Of a stretch of DNA of 64,000 bases, positions 33,550-42,732 are shown in pieces. Within the stretch, counting starts at the first letter, position 1; each line of letters starts with the position of its first letter. The position numbers were made by a program, and so were the translations under genes. The stretch lies in contig NZ_CP019437.1 of the NCBI RefSeq assembly GCF_001940525.2, positions 1,214,501 through 1,278,500 on the forward strand. Reading direction: 5' to 3'. Origin of the DNA: Thioclava nitratireducens (lineage in GTDB: Bacteria > Pseudomonadota > Alphaproteobacteria > Rhodobacterales > Rhodobacteraceae). The notes beneath the pieces are model-generated. The model was not told the origin of the DNA, searched no databases, and was given only the letters and a program-made list of their open reading frames with translations.

Positions 33550-35169
33550 TTGAAGTCGATTGCCGCGATCTCCGCTTTTGCCCTGATGTTGGGCAGCGCC
33601 GCACCCGTTCTCGCCCAGTCAAGCAAAGTGCCCGAAGGCACCAAGCTCGCCGCTGACCAGACCTTTACCTATTGGCTGCAGGACGATCTGAAGACGCTCG
33701 ATCCGGATCTGAGCACCTCGAAGGACGGTAACGACGTTCTTCAGCAGATGTTCGAAGGTCTCTACCAGCAGGACGATCACGGCAATCTCGTGCCTGCGCT
33801 CGCCAAGAGCTACGAGGTCTCCGACGACAAGAAGACCTACACCTTCCACCTACGCGACGAGAAATGGTCGAACGGCGATCCCGTCACCGCGCAGGATTTC
33901 GTCTACGCATGGCGGCGCCTCGCCGATCCGGCGACCGCCTCGCAATACTCGTGGTATATCGAGCTGATGCAGGTGAAGAACGCCCATGACGTGATCGCGG
34001 GCGACAAGAAGCCGAGCGAACTTGGCGTGAAGGCGCTCGACGACCATACGCTGCAGGTGACGCTCGACAGCGCGATCCCCTATTTCCGCCAGATGCTCGT
34101 TCTGTCCTCGACCTTCCCGGTGCCGCAAAAGGTCGTGGAGAAATACGGTTCCGACTGGACCAAGCCCGAGAACATGGTCGTCAACGGTCCTTACAAGCTG
34201 AAGAGCTGGAAAATCGGCGACTCGATCGAGCTGGTGAAGAACGACGCTTATTACGATGCCGCGAATGTCACGCTGACCGATCTGAAGTTCATCCCGATCC
34301 AGGACAACGACCAGGCGCTGACGCGCTACGAGGCGGGGGAGCTGGACTTCGTGCAGACCCCGGCGGGTCAGTATCCGCGTCTGAAAGATGAGTATCCGGA
34401 TGCCGCGCACGCTCCGCCGCGCTCCTGCGTCTACGCCTACCGCTTCAACGTCGGCCCGAACGGCCCCGAGGCGCTGAAGGACGTGAAGGTCCGCAAGGCG
34501 CTGTCCTACGCGATCAACCGCGACATCATCGTCGACAAGATCCTCAAGGGCGGCCAGAAACCGGCCTATACCTGGACCCACTGGGCGACCGCGAACTTCA
34601 AGGCGCCGGACGTGGCTTATGCCGACATGACCCAGCAGGAACGGATGGACAAGGCCAAGGAGCTTCTGAAGGAAGCCGGCTACGGCCCCGATCACCCGCT
34701 GAACCTGCGGATCATGTACAACACCTCGGCCGACCACAAGAAAATCGCGATCGCGGTGCAGCAGTTCTGGAAGCAGATCGGCGTGAAGTCGACGCTCGAG
34801 AACTACGAGTGGAAGGTCTATCTCGACAAGCTCAACGGGCAGCATGACTTCGACGTGGCCCGCACCGCATGGTGTGCCGACTACAACGAGGCCTCGACCT
34901 ATCTCGACGTGAACACCTCGTGGTCGGATCAGAACTCGGGTCAGTGGTCGAATTCCGAATACGACAAGTTGATGAAGGACTCGAAGACGGCGGAAGATCC
35001 GCAAGAGGACTATACCAAGGCGGAAAAGATCCTCGCCGAGGACATGCCGCTCGCGCCGATCTACGCCTACTCGCTGCCGATGCTGCTGAACCCGCAGATC
35101 AAGGGCTACCCGTTCGATAACGTCCAGCTGAACTGGTACGCGAAGAACATGTACAAGGTCGCAAAGTAA
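33550..35169 (+). CDS. oppA: Oligopeptide ABC transporter periplasmic binding protein
   Basis: This is a 539-residue binding protein. The frame is open from 33235, but the real start is TTG 33550-33552, six bases after GGAGG, giving a signal peptide (LKSIAAISAFALMLGSAAPV, cleavage after VLAQ). It matches enteric OppA closely in several blocks: KWSNGDPVTAQDFVYAWRRL, LGVKALDDHTLQVTL, VRKALSYAINRDIIVDKI, LRIMYNTSADHKKIAIAVQ and DVARTAWCADYNEA. It captures peptides in the periplasm for OppBCDF, encoded directly downstream. A strong hairpin separates it from oppB, and the TTG start is probably offset by the good ribosome site. Confidence 0.94.
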   Translation: MKSIAAISAFALMLGSAAPVLAQSSKVPEGTKLAADQTFTYWLQDDLKTLDPDLSTSKDGNDVLQQMFEGLYQQDDHGNLVPALAKSYEVSDDKKTYTFHLRDEKWSNGDPVTAQDFVYAWRRLADPATASQYSWYIELMQVKNAHDVIAGDKKPSELGVKALDDHTLQVTLDSAIPYFRQMLVLSSTFPVPQKVVEKYGSDWTKPENMVVNGPYKLKSWKIGDSIELVKNDAYYDAANVTLTDLKFIPIQDNDQALTRYEAGELDFVQTPAGQYPRLKDEYPDAAHAPPRSCVYAYRFNVGPNGPEALKDVKVRKALSYAINRDIIVDKILKGGQKPAYTWTHWATANFKAPDVAYADMTQQERMDKAKELLKEAGYGPDHPLNLRIMYNTSADHKKIAIAVQQFWKQIGVKSTLENYEWKVYLDKLNGQHDFDVARTAWCADYNEASTYLDVNTSWSDQNSGQWSNSEYDKLMKDSKTAEDPQEDYTKAEKILAEDMPLAPIYAYSLPMLLNPQIKGYPFDNVQLNWYAKNMYKVAK

Positions 35170-35186
35170 GCCGGCTGAAACGATAA

Positions 35187-35214
35187 CGGGCGGGCCGCGC
35201 GATCGGCCCGCCCG
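35187..35214 (+). terminator. Hairpin between oppA and oppB
   Basis: CGGGCGGGCC (35187-35196) and GGCCCGCCCG (35205-35214) form a perfect 10-bp GC stem with an 8-base loop. There is no T-run, so it is more likely an RNA-stabilising or rho-linked element than a full terminator, again placed between a binding-protein gene and its permeases. Confidence 0.6.
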
Positions 35215-35234
35215 ACCTATTTCGGGACACTCTT

Positions 35235-36158
35235 ATGATCGTCTACATTCTCAAGCGTCTCGCCATCGCGATCCCGACGCTTCTGGTGCTCATCATCGCG
35301 AGCTTCCTCTTGATGCACACGGCGCCTGGCGGGCCGTTCTCGTCGGAGCGGGCCGTGCCGCCCGAGGTGCTCGCCAATCTCAACGCGAAATACGGGCTCG
35401 ACCAGCCGCTCTGGAAGCAGATCGCGACCTATCTGTGGAACGTGGTCGCCCATTTCGATTTCGGGCCTTCGTTCTCCTATAAAGACCGCTCGGTGAACGA
35501 CATCATCGCCCAGGGCTTCCCGGTCACGCTGACCTACGGCTTCCTGAGCTTCATCGCCGCCGTTCTGGTAGGCGTCACTCTCGGCGTCACCGCCGCGATC
35601 AAGCGCAACTCGTGGCTCGACTACCTCGCCGTCGGCATTTCCATCGGCGCGCAGGTGCTGCCGAACTTCGTGATGGCGCCGATCCTCGTGCTGGTGTTCA
35701 CGCTGTCGCTGCACTGGCTGCCTGGTGGCGGCTGGAGCTTCGACGATCCGCGCTTCTGGATAATGCCGGTGATCGCGCTCTCGACCTCCTACATGGCATC
35801 GATCGCGCGGATTACCCGGTCGTCCATGCTGGAGACGCTGAGTTCGAACCATATCCGCACCGCCCGCGCGAAGGGCCTGCCAAAGCGCAAGATCATCATG
35901 CGGCACGCACTGAAACCCGCGCTGCTGCCAGTGATCTCCTATCTCGGTCCGGCGTTCGTTTCGATGATCACCGGCTCGGTGATCGTGGACGTGTATTTCA
36001 CCACGGGCGGGATCGGCAAAAGCTTCGTGGATAGCGCGCTCAACCGCGATTACGCGGTGATGATGGGGATCACGATCCTGCTGGGCACGCTGACCATCCT
36101 GTTCAACCTTGTCGTCGATATCGTCTACGGATGGATCGACCCGAAAATCCGGTACTGA
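35235..36158 (+). CDS. oppB: Oligopeptide ABC transporter permease OppB
   Basis: This 307-residue inner-membrane permease has six hydrophobic helices. It begins MIVYILKRLAIAIPTLLVL and has LGVTAAIKRNSWLDYLAVG, the motif TYMASIARITRSSMLETL-type EAA region (SYMASIARITRSSML) and RTARAKGLPKRKIIMRHALK, the coupling segment that contacts the ATPases. FITGSVIVDVYFTTGGIG near the C terminus is also typical. It forms the translocation pore with OppC. No strong ribosome site is present (GGGA only). It is followed by oppC after one base. Confidence 0.94.
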   Translation: MIVYILKRLAIAIPTLLVLIIASFLLMHTAPGGPFSSERAVPPEVLANLNAKYGLDQPLWKQIATYLWNVVAHFDFGPSFSYKDRSVNDIIAQGFPVTLTYGFLSFIAAVLVGVTLGVTAAIKRNSWLDYLAVGISIGAQVLPNFVMAPILVLVFTLSLHWLPGGGWSFDDPRFWIMPVIALSTSYMASIARITRSSMLETLSSNHIRTARAKGLPKRKIIMRHALKPALLPVISYLGPAFVSMITGSVIVDVYFTTGGIGKSFVDSALNRDYAVMMGITILLGTLTILFNLVVDIVYGWIDPKIRY

Positions 36159-36159
36159 C

Positions 36160-37083
36160 ATGGTCATAGACGAATCCAAGATGACCTCGCTCGCCGAGGC
36201 AACGAGCCGCGAAGACGTGGCGGGCCGCTCGCTCTGGGCGGACGCGCGCCGGCGGTTCTTCAACAATAAGGCCGCGATTTTCGGGCTGGCGCTGCTCGTC
36301 TTCGTCGTGGCCTTCGCGCTGTTCGGCAACCTGATCGCGGCGTGGAACAATTCCGACATCGACTACAACGTGATGGGCGATGCCACGGCCTCTGCGCCGT
36401 CCTTCGCGAACGGCCATTACTTCGGCGCCGACGATCTGGGCCGCGATCTGTTCGCGCGCACCGTGCAGGGCACGCAGATCTCGCTGTTGGTCGGCGTGAT
36501 CGGCACGCTGATCGCGGTGTCCGTGGGCACGGTCTATGGCGCGATCTCGGGCTATTTCGGGGGCCGCGTCGACGGCTTCATGATGCGCCTCGTCGATATC
36601 CTGCTGGCGATCCCTTACATGTTCGTGCTGATCCTGCTGCTGGTCATGTATGGCCGCTCGATCGGGATGCTCTTCGTGGGCGTCGGGTTGATATCCTGGC
36701 TGGAGATGGCGCGGATCGTGCGCGGCCAGACGCTGACCCTGAAGAACCGCGACTATGTCGAGGCCGCGCGCGCCATCGGCGTGCCTGCGCCGACGATCAT
36801 CCGCCGCCACATCCTGCCAAACCTCGTGGGCGTGGTCGTGGTCTTCGCGACGCTGCTGGTGCCGCTGATGATCCTGACGGAGAGTTTCATCTCTTTCCTC
36901 GGGCTCGGCGTGCAGGAGCCGCAGACCTCGCTGGGGGCGCTGATCTCTGAAGGGGCGGGGACGATGAGCTACGGGACGCTGTGGCAGCTGGCCTTCCCGC
37001 TGTTCTTCTTCGTCACCACCCTGTTCGGTTTCTATTTCGTAGGGGACGGGCTGCGTGACGCGCTCGACCCGAAGGAGCGCTGA
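36160..37083 (+). CDS. oppC: Oligopeptide ABC transporter permease OppC
   Basis: This 307-residue permease is the partner of OppB. The ATG at 36160 lies one base after the oppB stop. It has the OppC-type cytoplasmic N terminus (ATSREDVAGRSLWADARRRFFNN) before the first helix, HYFGADDLGRDLFARTVQGT, GAISGYFGGRVDGFMMRLVDI, and the EAA loop YVEAARAIGVPAPTIIRRHI that docks on OppD/OppF. The C-terminal segment ends DGLRDALDPKER as in most OppC proteins. It lies in an uninterrupted oppBCDF series. Confidence 0.95.
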   Translation: MVIDESKMTSLAEATSREDVAGRSLWADARRRFFNNKAAIFGLALLVFVVAFALFGNLIAAWNNSDIDYNVMGDATASAPSFANGHYFGADDLGRDLFARTVQGTQISLLVGVIGTLIAVSVGTVYGAISGYFGGRVDGFMMRLVDILLAIPYMFVLILLLVMYGRSIGMLFVGVGLISWLEMARIVRGQTLTLKNRDYVEAARAIGVPAPTIIRRHILPNLVGVVVVFATLLVPLMILTESFISFLGLGVQEPQTSLGALISEGAGTMSYGTLWQLAFPLFFFVTTLFGFYFVGDGLRDALDPKER

Positions 37084-37084
37084 T

Positions 37085-38062
37085 ATGCCATTGTTGGAAG
37101 TCAACGACCTCAATGTCCGGTTCGCAACGCAGGAGGGCGAGGTTCACGCCGTCAACGGCGTCAGCTTCGCGCTCGAGCGCGGCGAGGCGCTGGGCATCGT
37201 CGGCGAGTCCGGTTCGGGCAAGTCGCAGCTCAGCTTCTCGATCCTCGGCCTACTGGCCGCGAATGGGAAGGCCTCGGGCTCGGTGAAATTCGACGGGCGG
37301 GAGATCCTGAACATGCCCGAGCCCGAGTTGAACAAGTTGCGCTCCGACCGGATCTCGATGGTCTTTCAGGATCCGATGACCGCGCTCAACCCCTATATGC
37401 GGATTTCGGACCAGATGGCCGAAGTGCTGATGCTGCATAAGGGCTTGGGCAAGCGCGCCGCCGTGGCTGAGGCCGCGCATATGCTCGAACTGGTGAAGAT
37501 CCCGGACGCGAAGAACCGCGTGCGTCTGTTCCCGCATGAATTCTCGGGCGGGATGCGCCAGCGCGTGATGATCGCGATGGCCCTTCTGTGCAAACCAGAT
37601 GTGCTGATCGCAGATGAGCCGACGACCGCGCTCGACGTCACCGTGCAGGCGCAGATCATGGACCTGCTGGGCGAGCTGCGCCGCGAGCTGGGCATGGCGA
37701 CCGTGCTGATTACTCACGATCTGGGCGTCGTCGCGGGCTTCTGCGAGCGGGCGATCGTCATGTATGGCGGTCAGGTGATGGAGCAGTCGCCCGTGGATCC
37801 TTTGTTCGCCAACCCGACCCATCCCTATACCAAGGGCTTGCTGGCCGCGCTGCCGCGTCTCGATGCGGAAGTCGCGATGACCCCGATCCGGGGCAATCCG
37901 CCGAATATGACCGGCGCGCCGAAGGGCTGCCCGTTCTGCCCGCGCTGCGATTTCGTCGAAGAGGTCTGCGCCGACGTTATGCCGCCGCTGACGGAGTTCG
38001 CGCCGGGCCGCGCCCGCGCTTGCCACCGTTCCATTGAAACGATCGAGGAGGCCGCCGCATGA
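37085..38062 (+). CDS. oppD: Oligopeptide ABC transporter ATPase OppD
   Basis: This 325-residue ABC ATPase has Walker A GESGSGKSQ, Q-loop MVFQDPMTALNPY, signature EFSGGMRQRVMIAMAL, Walker B LIADEPTTALDV and the switch His in VLITHDLGVV. The C-terminal oligopeptide-transporter extension has the four-cysteine pattern GCPFCPRCDFVEEVC that binds an Fe-S cluster in some members. It starts one base after the oppC stop and overlaps oppF by four bases. It pairs with OppF to energise import. Confidence 0.95.
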   Translation: MPLLEVNDLNVRFATQEGEVHAVNGVSFALERGEALGIVGESGSGKSQLSFSILGLLAANGKASGSVKFDGREILNMPEPELNKLRSDRISMVFQDPMTALNPYMRISDQMAEVLMLHKGLGKRAAVAEAAHMLELVKIPDAKNRVRLFPHEFSGGMRQRVMIAMALLCKPDVLIADEPTTALDVTVQAQIMDLLGELRRELGMATVLITHDLGVVAGFCERAIVMYGGQVMEQSPVDPLFANPTHPYTKGLLAALPRLDAEVAMTPIRGNPPNMTGAPKGCPFCPRCDFVEEVCADVMPPLTEFAPGRARACHRSIETIEEAAA

Positions 38063-39072
38063 CGACCCCGCTGATCGAGGCCCGCGACGTTCGGGTCACT
38101 TTCGAAATCCGCCGCGCCTCGGACCTGCCGTGGACCGAGCCGCCGAAGCTGCGCGCGGTCAATGGCGTGAACTTCAAGCTGGAGCAGGGCAAGACGCTCG
38201 GCATCGTGGGCGAGTCCGGCTGTGGCAAGTCCACGTTGGCCCGCGCGCTGATCCGGATGCTGCCCGCCGAGGGCGAGATCATTTGGGAGGGCAAGACCGA
38301 TCTGCTGCCGCTCTCGCCGCGGCAGATGCTGAAATACCGTTCCGACATCCAGATGATCTTTCAGGACCCGCTGGCTTCGCTCGACCCGCGGATGACCGTG
38401 GGCGAGATCATCGCGGAGCCGCTGCGCACCCATCGCCCGAAGATGGGCCGCAAGGAGCGCAAGCAGAAGGTCCGCGAGGTGATGGAGAAGGTCGGTCTTC
38501 TGCCGAACCAGATCAACCGCTACCCGCACGAGTTCTCGGGCGGCCAGTGTCAGCGCATCGGTATCGCCCGCGCGCTGGTGGTGGAGCCGAAGCTGTTGAT
38601 CTGCGACGAGCCGGTCTCGGCGCTCGATGTCTCGATTCAGGCGCAGGTGATCGCGCTTCTCGAAGATCTGCGCCGCGATCTGGGCCTGACGATCATCTTC
38701 ATCGCCCATGACCTCAGCGTTGTGCGCCATGTCTGCGACGAGGTGATGGTGCTTTATCTGGGCCAGATGATGGAGGCGGGCGCTACCGAGAAGATCTTTG
38801 CAGAGCCGCAGCACCCGTACACGCAGGCGCTTCTGTCGGCGGTGCCGATCCCAGACCCGGAGATCGAGCGCAACAAGACCCTGATCTCGCTGGAAGGCGA
38901 TCTGCCGAGCCCGCTGAACCCGCCATCGGGCTGCCCGCTGCGCACCCGCTGCCCGCGGGCGAGCGAGGTCTGCGCCACGACTCCGCCGACCGAGGAGGTC
39001 GCCGGGCGTCAGGTCTTCTGTCACCATCCCGGCCCTGCGGCCGAAGTGCAGGCGGTGCTGTCGGAGAGCTGA
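38059..39072 (+). CDS. oppF: Oligopeptide ABC transporter ATPase OppF
   Basis: This is the 337-residue second ATPase of the Opp system, with Walker A GESGCGKSTLARAL, Q-loop MIFQDPLASLDPR, signature EFSGGQCQRIGIARAL, Walker B LICDEPVSALDV and switch His in IFIAHDLSVV. The OppF-typical N-terminal extension (FEIRRASDLPWTEPPKLRAV) and the C-terminal cysteine-containing GCPLRTRCPRASEVC are present. Its ATG overlaps the oppD stop. It closes the operon; I see no terminator hairpin in the 148 bases before the next gene. Confidence 0.95.
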   Translation: MTTPLIEARDVRVTFEIRRASDLPWTEPPKLRAVNGVNFKLEQGKTLGIVGESGCGKSTLARALIRMLPAEGEIIWEGKTDLLPLSPRQMLKYRSDIQMIFQDPLASLDPRMTVGEIIAEPLRTHRPKMGRKERKQKVREVMEKVGLLPNQINRYPHEFSGGQCQRIGIARALVVEPKLLICDEPVSALDVSIQAQVIALLEDLRRDLGLTIIFIAHDLSVVRHVCDEVMVLYLGQMMEAGATEKIFAEPQHPYTQALLSAVPIPDPEIERNKTLISLEGDLPSPLNPPSGCPLRTRCPRASEVCATTPPTEEVAGRQVFCHHPGPAAEVQAVLSES

Positions 39073-39220
39073 AATCTTGTGCGGCGGGCGGTGATGCATC
39101 GCCCGCTCACGCGGATTTGCGCAGGTTGACGCAAGGTCTTTGTCCAATCGGTCAAAAGACTGTTACGATCCCCGGATAGAGCGCTCCGGCAAGGAGCCAA
39201 TTGTCTCGGAGGATCCCCCT

Positions 39221-41188
39221 ATGTCGCTTATTTCGCGTCGTCAGTTTCTCGTTACCACCACCGCCGCAGGCGGTCTCGTGATGGTCCACCCGTTCACCGC
39301 GCGCGCGGCTGAAGGTCAGGCCCACCTGCGCCTGCTGTGCACTACCGATATTCACTGCCATATCCGGCCCTACGATTATTATGCCGACAAGCCTGTCGAT
39401 ACCGTGGGCCTGTCGCGCACTGCGACCCTGATCGAAGGCGTACGCGCGGAAGCCGCCAACACCCTGACCTTCGATAACGGCGATTACATGCAGGGCAACC
39501 CGATGGCCGATTACATTGCATACTCCAAGGGAATGAAGGAGGGCGACACCCACCCGGTCATCGCGGCGATGAACCTGCTGGGCTATGATTGCGGCACTCT
39601 GGGCAATCACGAGTTCAACTACGGGATGGATTTCCTCAAGAAGGTGAACGACCGCGCAAACTACCCGATGGTCTGCGCGAACTTCGCCCATAAGCTGGGC
39701 GCGACCCCGCGCGAGGACGACCTTTACCTGCCGCCCTACCTGATCCTCGACCGCGAACTGACCGATGGGGCTGGAAACAAGATGCCGATCCGCGTCGGCG
39801 TGATCGGCTTCGTGCCGCCGCAGATCATGCAATGGGACCGCGCGCATCTCGAGGGCAATTACCAGACTCGCGACATCGTGGAGGCCGCGAAAGCATGGGT
39901 TCCGCAGATGCGCGAGGAGGGCGCCGATCTGGTCGTGGCGCTCGCCCATACCGGAATCGACAACGGTCCTCAGACCGACGGCATGGAGAACGCTGCCTTC
40001 TACGTCGCAGGCGTCGACGGCATCGACGCGGTGATCACCGGGCACCAGCACCGTAACTTCCCCGGCAAGGATTTCTCGGGCCCCGGGATCGACAATGAGA
40101 AGGGCACGCTGCAGGGCAAGCCCGCGGTGCAGGCGGGCTTCTGGGGCAACCACATGGGGCTGATCGACCTTATGCTGAGCCGCGACGGCGGCAAGTGGAA
40201 GATCGATAGCCACAGCTCCGAGATCCGCCCGATCTTCGCGCGCGGCGAGGATCGTTCGATCACGCCGCTGACCACCGATTACAAGCCGATCCTCGCGGCC
40301 ACCGATCAGGTGCATGAAGAGACGCTCAAATATGTCCGCGCCAAGGTGGGCGAGACCGAAGCGCCGCTCTATTCCTACTTCGCGCTGGTGGCCGACGATC
40401 CCTCTGTGCAGATCGTCTCGAACGCGCAGATCTGGTACGTGAAGAAACTGCTGGAGGGCACGCCCGAAGGCAAGCTGCCGCTTCTGTCGGCGGCGGCGCC
40501 GTTCAAGGCCGGCGGGCGCGGCGGTCCGGATTACTTCACCGATGTTCCGAAAGGGCCGGTGGCGATCAAGAACGTCTCCGACCTCTATCTCTATCCGAAC
40601 ACGCTACAGGCGGTGAAGGTCACCGGCGCGCAGGTGAAGGACTGGCTGGAGCGCTCTGCAGGCATGTTCAACCAGATCGAGCCGGGTGCGAAGGACGCGA
40701 CGCTGCTGAACCCCGATTTCCCGTCCTACAATTTCGACGTGATCGACGGCGTGACCTACCAGATCGACATCACCCAGCCCGCGAAATTCGACAAGGACGG
40801 CGTGCCGGTGAACCCCGATGCGAACCGCATCGTCGATCTGCAATTCGAGGGCAAGCCGATCGATCCGAAGGCCGAGTTCGTGATCGCGACGAACAACTAC
40901 CGCGCCTCGGGGGGCGGCAGCTTCCCCGGCGCGGACGGCTCGACCGTGATCTACCGTGCGCCCGACACCAACCGCGACGTGATCGTGCGCTACATCCACG
41001 ACAAGGGCACGATCAACCCGAAGGCCGACGCGAACTGGTCCTTCGCGCCCGCGGGCGGCGCGACGGTGCTATTCGAGACCGGCCCGAAGGCACAGGCCTA
41101 TGTCGAGGACGTGAAATCCCGGGGTCTCGATATCGAGCAGGCGGGCGACGGCGAGGGCGGCTTCGCGCTCTATCGCATCACGCTCTGA
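39221..41188 (+). CDS. Tat-exported CpdB-like 2',3'-cyclic phosphodiesterase/3'-nucleotidase
   Basis: This is a 655-residue periplasmic metallophosphoesterase. The ATG at 39221 has GGAGG eight bases away; the frame is open upstream but lacks a signal there. Residues 4-30 form a twin-arginine signal ([18 protein letters not shown]). The catalytic domain shows [48 protein letters not shown] and [11 protein letters not shown], the dimetal ligands in CpdB order, and the C-terminal 5'-nucleotidase domain binds the nucleobase ([13 protein letters not shown]). It would salvage extracellular nucleotides. CpdB of E. coli uses a Sec signal, so Tat export is a difference. It is followed by a strong terminator. 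Confidence 0.92.
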   Translation: MSLISRRQFLVTTTAAGGLVMVHPFTARAAEGQAHLRLLCTTDIHCHIRPYDYYADKPVDTVGLSRTATLIEGVRAEAANTLTFDNGDYMQGNPMADYIAYSKGMKEGDTHPVIAAMNLLGYDCGTLGNHEFNYGMDFLKKVNDRANYPMVCANFAHKLGATPREDDLYLPPYLILDRELTDGAGNKMPIRVGVIGFVPPQIMQWDRAHLEGNYQTRDIVEAAKAWVPQMREEGADLVVALAHTGIDNGPQTDGMENAAFYVAGVDGIDAVITGHQHRNFPGKDFSGPGIDNEKGTLQGKPAVQAGFWGNHMGLIDLMLSRDGGKWKIDSHSSEIRPIFARGEDRSITPLTTDYKPILAATDQVHEETLKYVRAKVGETEAPLYSYFALVADDPSVQIVSNAQIWYVKKLLEGTPEGKLPLLSAAAPFKAGGRGGPDYFTDVPKGPVAIKNVSDLYLYPNTLQAVKVTGAQVKDWLERSAGMFNQIEPGAKDATLLNPDFPSYNFDVIDGVTYQIDITQPAKFDKDGVPVNPDANRIVDLQFEGKPIDPKAEFVIATNNYRASGGGSFPGADGSTVIYRAPDTNRDVIVRYIHDKGTINPKADANWSFAPAGGATVLFETGPKAQAYVEDVKSRGLDIEQAGDGEGGFALYRITL

Positions 41189-41208
41189 ACTGCCTTGGAC
41201 AGAGGCTG

Positions 41209-41234
41209 AAAGGGGCGCCATCGGCGCCCCTTTT
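41209..41234 (+). terminator. Rho-independent terminator after the CpdB-like gene
   Basis: GGGGCGCC (41212-41219) and GGCGCCCC (41223-41230) form a perfect 8-bp stem with a 3-base loop, extended by A-T pairs and followed by TTTT. It lies 24 bases after the stop codon. Confidence 0.9.
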
Positions 41235-41531
41235 CCACGCAGCGCGGTCGCGAGGCGGTTTGCCTCCTCCGGTATCTCGCGAATACGTGAACTCCGCGCA
41301 GGGCGCGAACTGACACCGGAATCGCGGTGCGGATGTCGCGAGCGGCTGCGTTGATTGGAAAGTTTACATTTTAAAACAATAAGTAAGACAAGCCGTCTTT
41401 CCCGAGACTCACGGCTCGCAGCATTTGTTTCCTGCATTTCCCGCCGCGCGCGAGTGGCGACAGAACCAAGCGGGCCTATCGTAGAAATGGAACAACGCCG
41501 GGACAACCGGGCTGCGGACAGGAGTTTCAGT
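41235..41531. other. Intergenic region upstream of the RND operon
   Basis: About 300 bases without a gene. An AT-rich patch at 41356-41392 containing TTTACA and AATAAG at promoter-like spacing is the likeliest promoter of the efflux operon, roughly 150 bases before its start codon. No regulator gene and no clear operator palindrome are adjacent. Confidence 0.4.
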
Positions 41532-42725
41532 ATGAGCATTGGTCGGATGACGCGGCGCGCCGCGCTTGGGATGCTGCTTGCGGGCGGGGTCGCCGCGCAG
41601 GCATTGGCGCAGGGAATGCCGGGCGGCGCGCGTGGCCCGACCGAGGTCGGCGTGATGCAGGTCGAGACACGGTCCGTGCCCTATACCGTCACCCTGCCGG
41701 GCCGCGCCGTGGCCTATGAGCAGACCGATATCCGCCCGCGCGTCGCCGGCACCATCGCCTCGATCGATTACGAGGCGGGTCACAAGGTCGCGACGGGCGA
41801 CGCTCTGTTTCACATCGACGACGACACCTATCAGGCCGAGCTGACCGCAGCCGAGGCCGAGAAGGCGAGCGCCGACGCCAATGTGCAGGCGGCGCAATCG
41901 CAAGTGGACCGCTATACCAAGCTGGAGAAGACGTCGATCTCCGTGAGTGATCTGGAGACCGCGAAGGTCACGCTCGCGCAGGCCAAAGCCTCCGCGCTGA
42001 GTGCCGAGGCCGATCTTCAGACCGCGCAGCTCAATCTCGACCGCACGGTGATCCGCTCGCCTATCGACGGCTACCCGGATGTGGCGAACGTCTCCGTCGG
42101 CTCGCTGGTCACGGCGAACCAGTCCGACGCGCTGACCACGGTAACGCGGCTCGATCCGATCTATGTCGATGTTTCCGAGAGTGCGGCGCGGATCATGCGG
42201 GTGCGTCAACGGATCGATCAGGGTACGCTTCAACGCGGCGATCAACTGAAGGTCTCGCTGCTGCTGGAGACCGGTGAGGAATACGACGGCACCGGCACGC
42301 TGGTCAGCCCCGGCGCGACCGTATCCTCGACCACCGGCACGGTCGATTTCCGGTTCAAGTTCGACAATCCCGACCGGCTGATCCTGCCGGGGCAATTCCT
42401 GCGCGCGAAGATCACGCTGGGCACGACGCAGGCGATCCTCGTGCCGCAGCGCGCGACCACGCGGGAAGGGGATGGGTCGCTTTCGGCCTTCGTCGCCGCG
42501 GACGGCACGGCGAAGAAGGTGACGCTGACGACGGCGGGAACCTATCAGAACGCGTGGATCGTGACCGGCGGCATCGAGAGCGGCGATCAGGTGATCCTCG
42601 ACGGGCTGAAGAACCTGCGCGACGGGGCCGAGATCAAGACGGTGCCGGTGACGATCAACGCGCAGGGGGTCGTGAAGGATGCGAGCCCCTCGAGTGACGA
42701 GACCGATACGGCGAAGGCGGAGTGA
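41532..42725 (+). CDS. RND efflux periplasmic adaptor (AcrA/MexA family)
   Basis: This is a 397-residue membrane-fusion protein. The ATG at 41532 has AGGAG nearby and begins a signal that carries an RR pair (SIGRMTRRAALGMLLAGG). The mature part shows the first lipoyl half (TVTLPGRAVAYEQTDIRPRV), FHIDDDTYQAEL, a coiled-coil hairpin rich in Ala and Gln (residues 105-165), the second lipoyl half LDRTVIRSPIDGY and the beta-barrel RLILPGQFLRAKITLG. No lipobox Cys is seen, so it is probably not a lipoprotein. It links the permease encoded seven bases downstream to an outer-membrane channel that is not encoded here. Confidence 0.93.
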   Translation: MSIGRMTRRAALGMLLAGGVAAQALAQGMPGGARGPTEVGVMQVETRSVPYTVTLPGRAVAYEQTDIRPRVAGTIASIDYEAGHKVATGDALFHIDDDTYQAELTAAEAEKASADANVQAAQSQVDRYTKLEKTSISVSDLETAKVTLAQAKASALSAEADLQTAQLNLDRTVIRSPIDGYPDVANVSVGSLVTANQSDALTTVTRLDPIYVDVSESAARIMRVRQRIDQGTLQRGDQLKVSLLLETGEEYDGTGTLVSPGATVSSTTGTVDFRFKFDNPDRLILPGQFLRAKITLGTTQAILVPQRATTREGDGSLSAFVAADGTAKKVTLTTAGTYQNAWIVTGGIESGDQVILDGLKNLRDGAEIKTVPVTINAQGVVKDASPSSDETDTAKAE

Positions 42726-42732
42726 ACCCTGC

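Noticed and set aside
41356..41392. TetR-type operator in the AT-rich patch before the RND operon
   Set aside because: TTTTAAAA is palindromic but too short, and no regulator gene is adjacent.
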